Of a stretch of DNA of 64,000 bases, positions 1-9,032 are shown piece by piece; position 1 is the stretch's first letter; each line of letters opens with the position of its first letter. The position numbers and the translations under genes are program-made. The notes under the pieces are model-generated. The model was given only the letters and a program-made list of their open reading frames with translations. It was not told where the DNA came from and did no database searches. Source of the DNA: Candidatus Poribacteria bacterium (lineage in GTDB: Bacteria > Poribacteria > WGA-4E > WGA-3G); assembly GCA_022825825.1 (NCBI GenBank), contig JAJDWA010000023.1, positions 112,136 through 176,135 of the forward strand, written 5' to 3'.

Positions 1-270
1 CTTGAGGAAAGCGCACTACGCGAGTTAAATGAAGAAACAAACATATCAGATGTTGAACTGATACAAGTCGGAACTTTCGGACATCCTGACCGGGATCCAC
101 GCGGACGCGTAATCACTGTCGCTTATGTTGGCTTCATTAAATCGGAACAACAGGAGACTGTAGCCGGTTCTGATGCTGCTGAAGTTGCATGGTTTTCAAC
201 ATTAGATTTGCCACAACTTGCCTTCGACCATAATGAGATAATCGAAAAGGCGTTAGAAGGATTAAAATGA
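1..270 (+). CDS. Nudix hydrolase, C-terminal part (cut by window edge)
   Basis: The gene is open at the left edge; 89 codons remain, ending in TGA at 268-270. The first residues contain the second half of a Nudix box (RELNEET, matching R-E-U-x-E-E), so the catalytic metal-binding glutamates are present while the Gly-rich start of the box is outside the window. The next segment, FGHPDRDPRGRVITVAY, is typical of the ADP-ribose-pyrophosphatase/NrtR-like Nudix branch. From the family it should hydrolyse a nucleoside diphosphate linked to another moiety; the exact substrate cannot be told. The stop codon overlaps the start of the mutarotase gene (ATGA), so the two are probably co-translated. Confidence 0.8.
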   Translation, partial: LEESALRELNEETNISDVELIQVGTFGHPDRDPRGRVITVAYVGFIKSEQQETVAGSDAAEVAWFSTLDLPQLAFDHNEIIEKALEGLK

Positions 271-599
271 AACACTTCGGTTTAACCTTAAACCTAAAAA
301 ACGATCCTGCAGTTATTGAACAGTACAAGGAATACCACAGAAACGCTTGGCCAGAGACATTGGCAGGTCTGAAAGCTGTCGGCATTACAAAAATGAATAT
401 TTATCTGTTAGGTCGACGCTTATTTATGGCCATGGAGACTGTGGATACTTTTGATATAGAACGTGATTTCCCACGCTATCTTGAAGAACATCCGAGGTGT
501 AAGGAGTGGGATAAATTGATGCGAACTTTTCAGGAACCAGTTGAAGAAGCACAAACAGGTGAATGGTGGGCGCAGATGGAACCTGTATTTGAACTATAA
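267..599 (+). CDS. rhaM: L-rhamnose mutarotase (RhaM/DUF718 family)
   Basis: This 110-residue protein has the usual length of the family (about 104 in E. coli). It shows the conserved YHRNAWPE block, in which His24 aligns with the catalytic His of E. coli RhaM, and a C-terminal EWWAQMEPVFEL block matching the Trp-rich family end. The family interconverts alpha and beta anomers of L-rhamnose, or L-fucose in relatives, in the cytoplasm. It starts inside the Nudix stop codon, so it is translationally coupled. Together with the sugar isomerase 1 kb downstream it suggests deoxysugar breakdown, but no rhamnose kinase or aldolase is seen in the window. Confidence 0.85.
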   Translation: MKHFGLTLNLKNDPAVIEQYKEYHRNAWPETLAGLKAVGITKMNIYLLGRRLFMAMETVDTFDIERDFPRYLEEHPRCKEWDKLMRTFQEPVEEAQTGEWWAQMEPVFEL

Positions 600-682
600 A
601 ACGGAAAAAACGTAATAATGTTAGATGTCCACAATCTTGTTTGAGTAATTTTCCAGGTTAAGAAATAAGGTTTAAAAAAAAA

Positions 683-1585
683 ATGACGATTAGTTACGAC
701 TTCATGGCATTCAGTGGTAGGCTTTCAGAGAACAGTTGGACTCTTGGAATGAAAGCGATTCAAGGCGAAGTGCCTCTGGATATTGTCATCCCAAGTTTGG
801 AAATATCCGCAGATTCAGACGAAAAGGACATAATCGGAGTTTTGACGAAAGAGGGTATCATGCGAGAAAGTTCTGATGTGATGGAACTTTACCGATACCT
901 TCGGCAGCTAAATCCGAAATCGAATCAAGCATTCGGATACAATGAAGTTGCGATCCGTAACATTCATACCCGCCTAAATTTGCTCAAGGTTGATGAGGAA
1001 CTTCGCGTTCAAATCTCTTACACCGAACGTAAAGAAAACTATATGCCAGCTACATACAACATCAAGTTGTTAGGCACCTTCCAGATAACAGTTGCCGACA
1101 CCTTAGAGCCAGAACCAGTAACATCTGAAGTGACTGAGACAGATCTGTCTGAAGAAAATATACAGGATATTCCAAAACAGGAAGAAAAAGATGTAATTCC
1201 GATGGATTTCTCTCAAACAGATCCAGAAATACCGGTTTATAAAACTACGAATACCCTTGAGAAATTAATCGCTTTCACTCGAACGTTACAGTCTGAATTG
1301 AAAGAGACAACGGAAAACCTCGCTTCAATGGTAGAAAGAGTGCAATTATTGGAAGAAGAACGTCAACGTTATCAAGAACAAGAAAGTTTGCTTCAAGATA
1401 TTCTTGATCGTCTCGACCAATTAGAAAATTTAAACAGGCGGATTAGTTTCCTTGAAGAAGACCGTCATCAACTTAGCAAGTTACAACAAACTTTAGCGAA
1501 GTATTTCAAAACCTCGCATCGGCAGGCGCGAGCATTGCTTAAAGAAGTTAGTGATGAAACGGATGACACCGATTTTGACATATAA
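683..1585 (+). CDS. hypothetical protein with C-terminal coiled coil
   Basis: I do not recognise the family. The 300-residue protein has no signal peptide or membrane segment. Residues 1-135 look like a beta-rich globular domain, 140-190 are acidic and Pro/Glu/Thr-rich (probably disordered), and about 200-285 form heptad-like coiled coil rich in Leu, Glu, Gln and Arg. The tail is very acidic (DETDDTDFDI). An AATAAGG ribosome-binding site precedes the ATG at 683. It sits between the mutarotase and a sugar isomerase on the same strand, with about 80 bp before it, so it may not belong to the sugar operon. A scaffold or oligomerisation role is only a guess. Confidence 0.75.
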   Translation: MTISYDFMAFSGRLSENSWTLGMKAIQGEVPLDIVIPSLEISADSDEKDIIGVLTKEGIMRESSDVMELYRYLRQLNPKSNQAFGYNEVAIRNIHTRLNLLKVDEELRVQISYTERKENYMPATYNIKLLGTFQITVADTLEPEPVTSEVTETDLSEENIQDIPKQEEKDVIPMDFSQTDPEIPVYKTTNTLEKLIAFTRTLQSELKETTENLASMVERVQLLEEERQRYQEQESLLQDILDRLDQLENLNRRISFLEEDRHQLSKLQQTLAKYFKTSHRQARALLKEVSDETDDTDFDI

Positions 1586-1631
1586 ACACCTTAACTTAAA
1601 TTAAACTGCCATACAGAAAGGAAACCGTTTC

Positions 1632-2432
1632 ATGATGAAAATTGGGACGATGTCTTTGAATGTCAAAGGCACTACAGCAACAGACTTTGCCCAAATCGTA
1701 TACGACCTCGGTTTTGACGTAATTGAACTCCATTATGGAGCGTTTGAATCCACCGATGTGAACTATCTGCGTGAACTCAAGATGAACCTTATGCGGAAAG
1801 GGTTGCCATTAGGTTATATCGGTATCAGCAATAACTTTGGCAAACCTGTTGCCGAACACCCCGAACAGATCGCACTTATTAAGAAATGGATTGATGTTGC
1901 GGCTTTTATGAGTTGCCCGATAGTACGGGTTTTTGCAGCTTATGTACCCGCAGACTGCGATGATGAGGAAACTTTGTGGCCTCCAATGATTGAAGGCTTT
2001 AAAGAGGTTGCTGAGTACGGCTATGAATCAGGAATTCTTGTCGGTTTGCAGAATCACAATCACAATAATGTTACACGCGATGGGGATGCCGTTTTGCGCG
2101 CGCTAAATGAAACTGACCATCCATATTTCACACATATTTTGGATACGGGACAGTACGCAGGTTCTCCTGGTGCCAGTGGGCATCGCGGTTCGCCACATCC
2201 CGACTACGACTGCTACACGAGTATTGAACAAACAGCACCACATGCTGTTTACGTCCGTACCAAGTTTTATGAGATAGATAGTGGTGTAGAAGAATGGTTG
2301 GATTACCCGCGGGTTTTGGACATTTTGCGAGGGGTTGGATATAACGGTTGTCTCTCTGTTGTTTATGAAGGTCAATCAGATCCGATTGAATCGATGCGCA
2401 AGGCGAGAAGTTATTTGGAATCCTTACTGTAA
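1632..2432 (+). CDS. sugar phosphate isomerase/epimerase (xylose isomerase-like TIM barrel)
   Basis: The 266-residue protein has features of the AP_endonuc_2/xylose-isomerase-like TIM barrel: an early beta strand with FDVIELHYG, the middle segment GLQNHNHNN, then FTHILDTGQY, and a late VYEGQSDP that usually supplies a metal-binding Glu. Such enzymes isomerise or epimerise keto-sugars, inositol derivatives or sugar acids using a divalent metal. Substrate cannot be assigned from sequence. An AGAAAGGAAAC ribosome-binding site lies 12 bases before the first of two adjacent ATG codons. The dehydrogenase starts 24 bases downstream, so they are likely one operon for sugar conversion. Confidence 0.82.
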   Translation: MMKIGTMSLNVKGTTATDFAQIVYDLGFDVIELHYGAFESTDVNYLRELKMNLMRKGLPLGYIGISNNFGKPVAEHPEQIALIKKWIDVAAFMSCPIVRVFAAYVPADCDDEETLWPPMIEGFKEVAEYGYESGILVGLQNHNHNNVTRDGDAVLRALNETDHPYFTHILDTGQYAGSPGASGHRGSPHPDYDCYTSIEQTAPHAVYVRTKFYEIDSGVEEWLDYPRVLDILRGVGYNGCLSVVYEGQSDPIESMRKARSYLESLL

Positions 2433-2456
2433 AGTTACTATACCGTAGAGGGTAAG

Positions 2457-3560
2457 ATGAAAACACGTGCCGCAGTAATGTATGAACACAATCAACCTGT
2501 TGTGGTTGAGGAATTGGAGTTAGAAGAAGCGAAAGCAAATGAAGTTCTCGTCCGCACTGCTGCAAGCGGTGTGTGTCATTCTGACCTTTCTGTCGTCACG
2601 GGTGCTATCTATTACGACGCGGCTGTTGTGCTTGGGCATGAGGGGGCGGGTGTTATTGAGCATGTTGGAAGCGATGTAACAGATTTTCGGGTAGGAGACC
2701 ATGTCATCCTCTCATTCGTGACCTATTGCGGTGATTGTTACATGTGTCAGATGGAAAAAGTCTGTTTGTGCGAAAGCTACAATGTACCACGCGGATTTCA
2801 ATTAGATGGTACTTACCGCTTGTATAACAAATCAGGGGACGGTATCCTGCAGATGGCACGCATTGCGACTATGTCTGAATACATGGTCGTGCCGCAACAA
2901 AACCTCGTCAAGATAGACCCCGATTATGCGTTAGAGAAAGCTGCGCTTGTCGGCTGCGGTGTAACCACAGGCGTTGGTGCTGTCTTGAATACTGCCAAGG
3001 TGGAATCCGGTAGTTCCGTAGCCGTTATCGGCACAGGCGGAGTCGGTTTAAACGCTATCCAAGGTGCTGTGCTCGCGCAAGCAGAAAAGATTATCGCTGT
3101 TGATATTACAGAGAAAAAACTTGACTTTGCAAAAAGTTTTGGTGCAACAGATGTTGTTAACGCTGCGAAAGATGATCCGGTTGAAGCGGTTCGTGAGTTG
3201 ACAGATGGTCGAGGTGTTGATTATGCGTTTGAGGTAATCGGTAATCCAGAGACTATAACCCAAGCATATCAAATGGTGCGCGCCGCTGGGGCCGTTGTTA
3301 TTGTAGGAATAACACATCATCAAAAGGAATTCAGTGTCCCCGCACAACATTTTGTCACATCTGAGAAACAGATAATCGGTTCGTTCTACGGTTCGTGTCA
3401 ACCACGGGTGGATATGCCGAAACTTCTCAATCTATACTCGGAGGGGAAGTTGAAGTTAGATGAACTCATTACAAAACATTATCGGCTTGAGCAGATTAAC
3501 GAAGCATTTGCTGATATGGAAGCCGGTGAAAATGCTCGTGGCGTTATCCTCTTTAATTGA
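2457..3560 (+). CDS. zinc-dependent alcohol dehydrogenase (MDR family)
   Basis: This 367-residue protein is a medium-chain dehydrogenase. It has the catalytic zinc ligands CHSD and GHEGAG, a structural zinc motif C-x2-C-x2-C-x7-C inside TYCGDCYMCQMEKVCLCE, and a Rossmann NAD-binding motif GTGGVGLNAIQGA. Its overall pattern is closest to the class III-like or NDMA-type alcohol dehydrogenase subgroup. It oxidises an alcohol or polyol with NAD(P); the substrate is unknown. A GAGGGTAAG site precedes the ATG by only two bases, so ribosome binding probably uses GAGGG. Context with the isomerase suggests sugar or polyol oxidation. Confidence 0.88.
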   Translation: MKTRAAVMYEHNQPVVVEELELEEAKANEVLVRTAASGVCHSDLSVVTGAIYYDAAVVLGHEGAGVIEHVGSDVTDFRVGDHVILSFVTYCGDCYMCQMEKVCLCESYNVPRGFQLDGTYRLYNKSGDGILQMARIATMSEYMVVPQQNLVKIDPDYALEKAALVGCGVTTGVGAVLNTAKVESGSSVAVIGTGGVGLNAIQGAVLAQAEKIIAVDITEKKLDFAKSFGATDVVNAAKDDPVEAVRELTDGRGVDYAFEVIGNPETITQAYQMVRAAGAVVIVGITHHQKEFSVPAQHFVTSEKQIIGSFYGSCQPRVDMPKLLNLYSEGKLKLDELITKHYRLEQINEAFADMEAGENARGVILFN

Positions 3561-3599
3561 TATCCTTCCTTTTCATCACAAAATGGTGAATACAATAAA

Positions 3600-4376
3600 A
3601 TGAAATCTATCCACACCTCTGTCCGCGAACAGTTTAGCCAACATGCCGACTATTATGCCCAAAGCAGCGCACATGCCAAAGGAGATACCCTTGAGGTTAT
3701 CCTTGACTTTGCAAATCCGAAAGGGATGGAGAAAACGCTGGATATTGCGACAGGTACAGGTTTTACTGCATTCGCTCTTGCGCCTAAGGTCGCGTATGTC
3801 GTCGCCACGGATCTCACCCCAGAGATGGTTGCTAAGGCATCCGAATTAGCACAGGAACAAGCGATAAAAAATGTTACGTTTTCCGTTGCTGCAGCGGAGT
3901 CCCTACCATTTGCTACTGCTTCATTAGATTTAGTAACCTGCCGACTGGCACCTCACCATTTTCAAGATGTCCCCAAATTCTTAAGCGAGGTTTATCGTGT
4001 TTTACGCACAGATGGACTTTTTTGCCTTGTGGACTCTGTTTCCCCTGAATCAGAGAAGTTAATAGCATGGCAAAACCGCGTGGAAAAATTACGTGACGAT
4101 TCTCATGTATATGGATATCCACCTTCTCAGTGGGATGCGATGATTTCGGATGTCGGTTTTAATATTGAGAGGACAGCACATACCCGAAATGCACTGATGT
4201 CGTTTTTATGGTGGGTACGTCCACAGAAAAACCCACCGGAAGTGGTGCAGGAGATCCGTGACGCGTTCGCACAACTCTCGCCTGATGACGCAAAAAAGTA
4301 TTATACAGTTGAACCTGCAAATGATGATTTCTATTTTTCGTGGCCGATGTATGCTGTTAAAGCAAAACGGAGGTAA
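3600..4376 (+). CDS. class I SAM-dependent methyltransferase (UbiE/COQ5-like)
   Basis: The 258-residue protein carries a SAM-binding motif I (LDIATGTGFTAFAL), an acidic motif II (VVATDLTPEM), motif III with LPFATASLDLVTC, and the LSEVYRVLRTDG helix-strand typical of Methyltransf_11. The acceptor is unknown; UbiE-like proteins methylate quinones but many relatives act on small molecules. It begins 39 bases after the dehydrogenase stop with no strong ribosome-binding site. It is followed by a convergent gene. Function beyond SAM-dependent methyl transfer is inference. Confidence 0.85.
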   Translation: MKSIHTSVREQFSQHADYYAQSSAHAKGDTLEVILDFANPKGMEKTLDIATGTGFTAFALAPKVAYVVATDLTPEMVAKASELAQEQAIKNVTFSVAAAESLPFATASLDLVTCRLAPHHFQDVPKFLSEVYRVLRTDGLFCLVDSVSPESEKLIAWQNRVEKLRDDSHVYGYPPSQWDAMISDVGFNIERTAHTRNALMSFLWWVRPQKNPPEVVQEIRDAFAQLSPDDAKKYYTVEPANDDFYFSWPMYAVKAKRR

Positions 4377-4421
4377 TACAACCGTGTTGTTGCGGGGAAG
4401 ATTATTGCTAACGCGGTGATG

Positions 4422-4835
4422 TCAGAGTTGATCTTCAATCCATTCATCGTTATGGTCAGGGTTATAAATTAGTCCTTTTTTGATATCCAGACAAAGGTCA
4501 AGCATTTCCAAAATCATGTGTCCCACAAGGACAGGCACATTTTCCGGTATATCTGTGACCTCAATTATTCCGCTTCGTTCCAAGACTGTAAATTGTACCG
4601 GCGAATAAATAAACCTATCCACGATACCGTTTGTAGTTTGTGCTTTCCTACTGCCGACAGGTGTCAAACCAAGTTGTTCAACGATAGATTTGGGTAGAGA
4701 CAATCGAGAAGCCCCCGTATCAACGATTGCATCCTCAACAGTTATCCGCCGAATCTCTTCAGGATTAATAACGCCTGCTTCTGCTAAATTCAAATCTTTT
4801 AAATTTGTGAGCTCAATCCTTGTCGTATGTTTCAT
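4422..4835 (-). CDS. retropepsin-like aspartic protease domain protein
   Basis: The 137-residue protein contains the aspartic protease signature DTGAS (residues about 38-42) after a hydrophobic strand VEDAIV, and a later hydrophobic-Gly block VPVLVGHMILEMLDL that forms the second half of a retropepsin-like lobe. Cellular single-domain retropepsins act as homodimers; no signal peptide is seen, so it is probably cytosolic. Such stand-alone genes are common in cyanobacteria and similar genomes, with unknown substrates. It is convergent with the methyltransferase gene, and no partner gene is evident. Confidence 0.75.
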   Translation of the reverse strand: MKHTTRIELTNLKDLNLAEAGVINPEEIRRITVEDAIVDTGASRLSLPKSIVEQLGLTPVGSRKAQTTNGIVDRFIYSPVQFTVLERSGIIEVTDIPENVPVLVGHMILEMLDLCLDIKKGLIYNPDHNDEWIEDQL

Positions 4836-5009
4836 TGTTAATCCGCATAATCACATGAGAATAAATCGATACCATTTTGTACTTTGGAGTCTGATTATAA
4901 GGATACCACAAAAATTTGTGAATATCAAGTGGTAATCGGCATGCCAAAAGGCATTCTGTTTTCTGAATTGATAATGGGGTAAATAGGTTTACAAAAAAAG
5001 ATGCTCTAC

Positions 5010-5067
5010 AAGATAAAAGTTCTATGAATGAGCGATTGCAACCCGCTATTCATAGAACTTTTATCTT
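5010..5067 (-). terminator. long perfect hairpin, probable terminator of the TonB receptor gene
   Basis: A 20-bp perfect inverted repeat (5010-5029 against 5048-5067) has a loop that can pair further (5031-5034 with 5044-5047). It lies 11 bases past the receptor stop codon at 5078. Read on the minus strand it is followed, after about 15 bases, by a T-rich run at about 4991-4998. The position fits transcription termination or 3'-end protection. The T-run is not immediately adjacent, so a classic intrinsic terminator is not certain. Confidence 0.65.
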
Positions 5068-5077
5068 ATGAAAAACT

Positions 5078-7885
5078 TTAGAAAGTTTGTGTTAACCGCG
5101 CCATCGCTAAACGTCCAATCTCCGGTGTTCCCACAAATTGCTGATGTTTATAATCCAGCAGATTTTGCACAGTCACTGACAGGCGTGGTTTAGGACCGAG
5201 TGGAATAACATAACCAGCGTTTAGATCAAGCGTCCAATACGATTCGACCTCACCGATGTAAACCCCGGATCGGACAGGAAAGCCTTCCACAAACCGTGCG
5301 CGTAATCCCACGCCTAATCCGAGATCAATGTTAGTGTATTGGACGTTTGCACCAAACTTATTTTTGGGAGCGTTGAGGGCAATGTCGCCGATTCCATCAA
5401 CGTTTTCAAAGAGGTCTTTGCTGACAAACGAATAATTAGCGCCAAGACTCAAACTCGGATTGAGGAAAAAGGTAAAATTCAGGTCTAATCCGTTGAGCGA
5501 AATGTCCCCGTAGTTGCGATAGGTTTGCATGACTGCGTTTGGATCTACTGCCTCTTCGGGTGTTACCGTGCCAAACGGAATGAAAGCAGCTCCATTATTT
5601 TCCGTTCCTGCAACAAACAACGTTACCAACTCATCAACAGGTGAACCGTTGCCGTTTCCGCCTTGAGTAGGTGCATCAAACGCGAGTAGTGCCTGGGCAA
5701 GTTGTACGTTTTGCGGATTAGCCAACGCCGCCTCTATCTGCTGTATGAGAGACGCACTCAATGTTTCGGTGTCCAGGAATACATTGGGGGTTTCGAAAAT
5801 CAAAGGACCGATAAAATTGTTAATCCTTGAGTGATACACATCAGCAGAAAAAGCTAATCTGTTTAGGAGAATTCCTTTGTAACCGACCTCATAAGTTTGT
5901 GTGATAGTTGGCTTAAGTGGCTCAATATCATTTACATCTTCAACGTTAATGAATGGCGGTTCATTTGGATCGTTTATTTCGGGGTTATATTTTGGATTAA
6001 CTGAACGCAAGACATTTTTTACACCTTCAACCCCTGATGGGATAAGGTTTTCAAAACCTTCAGAAAGGGATTCGATTATAGGTTCTGGCAACCCTTGTGC
6101 AGTTAGACCTGCTTCAAATTTCGGTTTCGCTTCACTCATAATAGCAGTTCGTGCTACGTTCCACATGACGTTGGTGAAATCAGGGTTATTAAGCGGGATG
6201 AAATTATCACCTGCGGGTGAGAAGGGTGAACGAAATTCAGGGCGTGCATTTTCACTTCTTTTGAAAGTGAATCCGGTTTCGGAAGGGACACCCTGTGCAC
6301 GTATGTCAATTCCTACCTTAAAAGGGTTTTCTTTTCCCAGGATATCAAGAAATAGATTTGAGGTCCCTGGCGTGCTGAAAGCGCGGTTATAGGTTAGTCT
6401 TATGTTATGGTCGTCATTCGGTTGAAACGCAAGCGCGACCCTTGGCGAAAGCACAATGTCGTTGAGATGGTTGTGGTGATCTGCCCTCCCTGCAGCAAGC
6501 AGCTTCAGCTGCGGCAGGATATTGGTTTCGGATTGCAAATAGCCCCCAATTTCATTTATATTGTCACTATCTTCGTTGGCACCATTGATTGTTTCCTCAG
6601 TATCGGGGCGGGTGAGCAACACATCCAATCCGTAAGTAAACCTTTGCACATCTCCAATGCCATAACTGTGTTGAATCTGACCTACATACAGGTCAGAATT
6701 GTCGATGATTGGTTGACCTGTTCGGATTTGATAGGTATCGCCAGCATCACTTCGATTCCAAAAGGCTTGGGCAAACAGATCCTTGTAAATAAACCGGGCT
6801 TGGGCATAACCGTAAGTCCAGTTTTTGGCTTGTCCTGCACCGATACCGGTCAGTTCTATACCAGTGGCTTGTGTGAATCCACTGGCAAGAATCGTTGTCA
6901 GTTCATCGTTGGGACGATAATCCACGCGAAATTCGCCGCCGGCTTTGTATGTCCCAAATATCGGTTCTCCTTCACCTTCAAGGTCTTCTTTCGCTCGTCC
7001 TTCCTTCCAGTCGTTGCCTCGGGTATAATTGCCCGACAACTTATAGCCTATCGTATCATTGATAACACCTGCATGTCGAAGCGATCCGATGAGAAGACTC
7101 CGCTCACCACCGCCAACGCTGACGGTTGTACCTTGAGAAGTAAACGGAGATCGGGTGAGAATGTGCATCACACCGTTGGCACTGTTCGGCCCGTAGAGTG
7201 CAGCGCCAGGGCCTGAGACGACTTCAATCTGTTCAATATCTTCACTGATAGTCGGTACGAATCTATAAGCGTTGACCCGCAGCGAAGGCACGCTTGCGAT
7301 TCGATTGTCCACAAGCGATAGAAGTGAACCAGAAAAAACGTTGTTGAAGCCCCGCACGACAACATGCGATGAGCCAAGCCCCGCGGTCACGACATCCACC
7401 GCGCGCAGCGATTTCAAGTGTTCTGTAACACTTGGCGCGACCCGGTCTTTGATATCAGAAGCATCAAGCAAAGCAACTGATGCTGGTGCTTCAAGGACTT
7501 TCTCCTTACGGCGTGATGCTGTCACTGAAACTTTTTCAAGTTCAATCACTTCTGAAGAAAGAGCAATTTCTACCGATTTTGTTTGATCGGTAGCAAGCTC
7601 TACATTTGTCATAATCTTTTCAGTGTACCCTTGAGAAGATGCGGTAATTGTGTAGACACCCGCAGCTAAATTAGCTACTGCAAGTGTGCCGTTTTCATCG
7701 CTAACACCTTTAGCAGTATCGCCCGCTTCAGGTTTAACGTTAATCGTAACATTGTTCAGTTTATCGCCGGTTTGGGCATCTGTCACCGTGATGTTCAAAG
7801 TAGCGGCCTGCCCTGGCAAAGTAGCAACTCCTAAAATAACAAATAAGGCGAACATCACTATATTAATTAGTCTCAATCGTTTCAT
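5078..7885 (-). CDS. TonB-dependent outer-membrane receptor with N-terminal carboxypeptidase-regulatory-like domain
   Basis: The 935-residue protein starts with a signal peptide (MKRLRLINIVMFALFVILG, cleavage near GQAA). Residues about 27-112 form a carboxypeptidase regulatory-like beta-sandwich, followed by a TonB-box-like strand EKVSVTAS, a plug domain (about 125-245, with VVRGFNN, DNRIAS and IEQIEVVSGPGAALYG), and a 22-strand barrel ending in an aromatic residue (ARLTQTF). This is the layout of SusC-like and related receptors that import large substrates through the outer membrane with TonB energy. An AAAGGAG site precedes the ATG. No SusD partner is present. The neighbouring sugar kinase suggests a carbohydrate substrate, which is inference. 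Confidence 0.92.
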   Translation of the reverse strand: MKRLRLINIVMFALFVILGVATLPGQAATLNITVTDAQTGDKLNNVTINVKPEAGDTAKGVSDENGTLAVANLAAGVYTITASSQGYTEKIMTNVELATDQTKSVEIALSSEVIELEKVSVTASRRKEKVLEAPASVALLDASDIKDRVAPSVTEHLKSLRAVDVVTAGLGSSHVVVRGFNNVFSGSLLSLVDNRIASVPSLRVNAYRFVPTISEDIEQIEVVSGPGAALYGPNSANGVMHILTRSPFTSQGTTVSVGGGERSLLIGSLRHAGVINDTIGYKLSGNYTRGNDWKEGRAKEDLEGEGEPIFGTYKAGGEFRVDYRPNDELTTILASGFTQATGIELTGIGAGQAKNWTYGYAQARFIYKDLFAQAFWNRSDAGDTYQIRTGQPIIDNSDLYVGQIQHSYGIGDVQRFTYGLDVLLTRPDTEETINGANEDSDNINEIGGYLQSETNILPQLKLLAAGRADHHNHLNDIVLSPRVALAFQPNDDHNIRLTYNRAFSTPGTSNLFLDILGKENPFKVGIDIRAQGVPSETGFTFKRSENARPEFRSPFSPAGDNFIPLNNPDFTNVMWNVARTAIMSEAKPKFEAGLTAQGLPEPIIESLSEGFENLIPSGVEGVKNVLRSVNPKYNPEINDPNEPPFINVEDVNDIEPLKPTITQTYEVGYKGILLNRLAFSADVYHSRINNFIGPLIFETPNVFLDTETLSASLIQQIEAALANPQNVQLAQALLAFDAPTQGGNGNGSPVDELVTLFVAGTENNGAAFIPFGTVTPEEAVDPNAVMQTYRNYGDISLNGLDLNFTFFLNPSLSLGANYSFVSKDLFENVDGIGDIALNAPKNKFGANVQYTNIDLGLGVGLRARFVEGFPVRSGVYIGEVESYWTLDLNAGYVIPLGPKPRLSVTVQNLLDYKHQQFVGTPEIGRLAMARLTQTF

Positions 7886-7911
7886 TATATTAACTCCTTT
7901 AACAATGGTTA

Positions 7912-7940
7912 AGTATCACAAATCTAAAAAGAAAAAGCAA
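7912..7940 (-). promoter_or_regulatory. possible sigma70-type promoter for the TonB receptor
   Basis: On the minus strand TTGCTT (7935-7940) and GATACT (7912-7917) are separated by 17 bases, about 27 bases before the receptor start codon. Each box differs from consensus, so this is a moderate match only. Confidence 0.4.
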
Positions 7941-7991
7941 ACTTTTTCGAAAAAATGTTGCTTGTCCGTCTACGGTAATATTCTTTACAAA

Positions 7992-8948
7992 CTATCTTAA
8001 CAGAAACTGTTCAATATCCGAATGGGTTGGCAGTGCGGGGATAACACCAACTTTCCGAGTCGCCAGTGCTCCCGCTGCATTTGCATACTGCATGATAGAA
8101 CCAAATTGGTCTTTTTCAAGTGATGCCAAGTTAGCATGCATCATTAGTTGGGTAAGCATAGCAGCGACAAACGCATCGCCTGCGCCAAGCGTATCTACTA
8201 CTTCAACGGCAAAACCGTCAACATAACCTTCAACGTTACCGTTTGTGTAATAACATCCACGTTCCCCTAATGTTACAACAACCAACTTCACACCGAGTCC
8301 GAGGATCCGTTCAATGCCTCGCTTCAATTCGACATCTCCTGTAACAAACTCCCATTCCTCTTCTGAAATTTTGACGACATCGGCGTAGGACATTACCTCC
8401 CAAATCCAGTGCTTTGCATCCTCAGCGTTGTCCCATAGCATCAACCGCAAATTTGGATCATAAGAGATAAACGCACCTGCATCCTTGGCACATTGAATTG
8501 CTTTGAGGGTTGCTTCGCGGGTCGGTGAATGGCTCAGACTAACAGAACCGTAATGAAATAGTTCCGCCGATTGAATGTAGTCTGCATCAATCTCATCGGG
8601 GGAAAGCTGAATGTCGGCACCTGGATGTCGATAAAAAGTAATATCCTTCATGCCATCGGAACGTGTGGCAACAAAGGCTAATGTGGTACGGGATGCTTCT
8701 CCCGCTATGAGATAAGTTGTATCAACACTGTTCTGTTGAAGCGTATCAGTCAGGAAATCACCGAACGGATCAGCACCGACTTTGCCGATAAACCCTGCAT
8801 CAATTCCGAGTTTGGCTAACCCAACAGCGACGTTAGCAGGAGCACCGCCAGGTGCCTTAACAAATCCCGGTGCCTCGGCAAGGGTGACGTCAGGGGTCGT
8901 GGATACAAAATCGATGAGCAGTTCACCGATACATAAAGCTTTTGGCAT
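7992..8948 (-). CDS. PfkB-family carbohydrate kinase (fructokinase-like)
   Basis: The start is placed at the ATG at 8948 (MPKALCIGELLIDFVST) because an AGAGGA site lies just upstream and this is the conserved N-terminus; the reading frame stays open for 13 more codons upstream. The 318-residue product has the PfkB signature 1 (GGAPANVAVGLAKLG) and signature 2 (DTLGAGDAFVAAML) with the catalytic Asp of GAGD. Family members phosphorylate fructose, 2-keto-3-deoxygluconate, ribose or nucleosides; the sequence resembles fructokinases most. It lies between the TonB receptor and WD40 lipoprotein genes on the same strand. Confidence 0.88.
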   Translation of the reverse strand: MPKALCIGELLIDFVSTTPDVTLAEAPGFVKAPGGAPANVAVGLAKLGIDAGFIGKVGADPFGDFLTDTLQQNSVDTTYLIAGEASRTTLAFVATRSDGMKDITFYRHPGADIQLSPDEIDADYIQSAELFHYGSVSLSHSPTREATLKAIQCAKDAGAFISYDPNLRLMLWDNAEDAKHWIWEVMSYADVVKISEEEWEFVTGDVELKRGIERILGLGVKLVVVTLGERGCYYTNGNVEGYVDGFAVEVVDTLGAGDAFVAAMLTQLMMHANLASLEKDQFGSIMQYANAAGALATRKVGVIPALPTHSDIEQFLLR

Positions 8949-9032
8949 AAGATTTATTCCTCTAAAATATAGGCATAAGGTTTGCACAAATTGAGGGCTG
9001 ATTTTCTACCTAATACTATATTTCTGTGCGTT

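Noticed and set aside
6407..7216. Plus-strand open frame of 269 codons inside the TonB receptor gene
   Set aside because: It is antisense to a clear receptor plug and barrel, has a composition unlike a real protein, and no ribosome-binding site.
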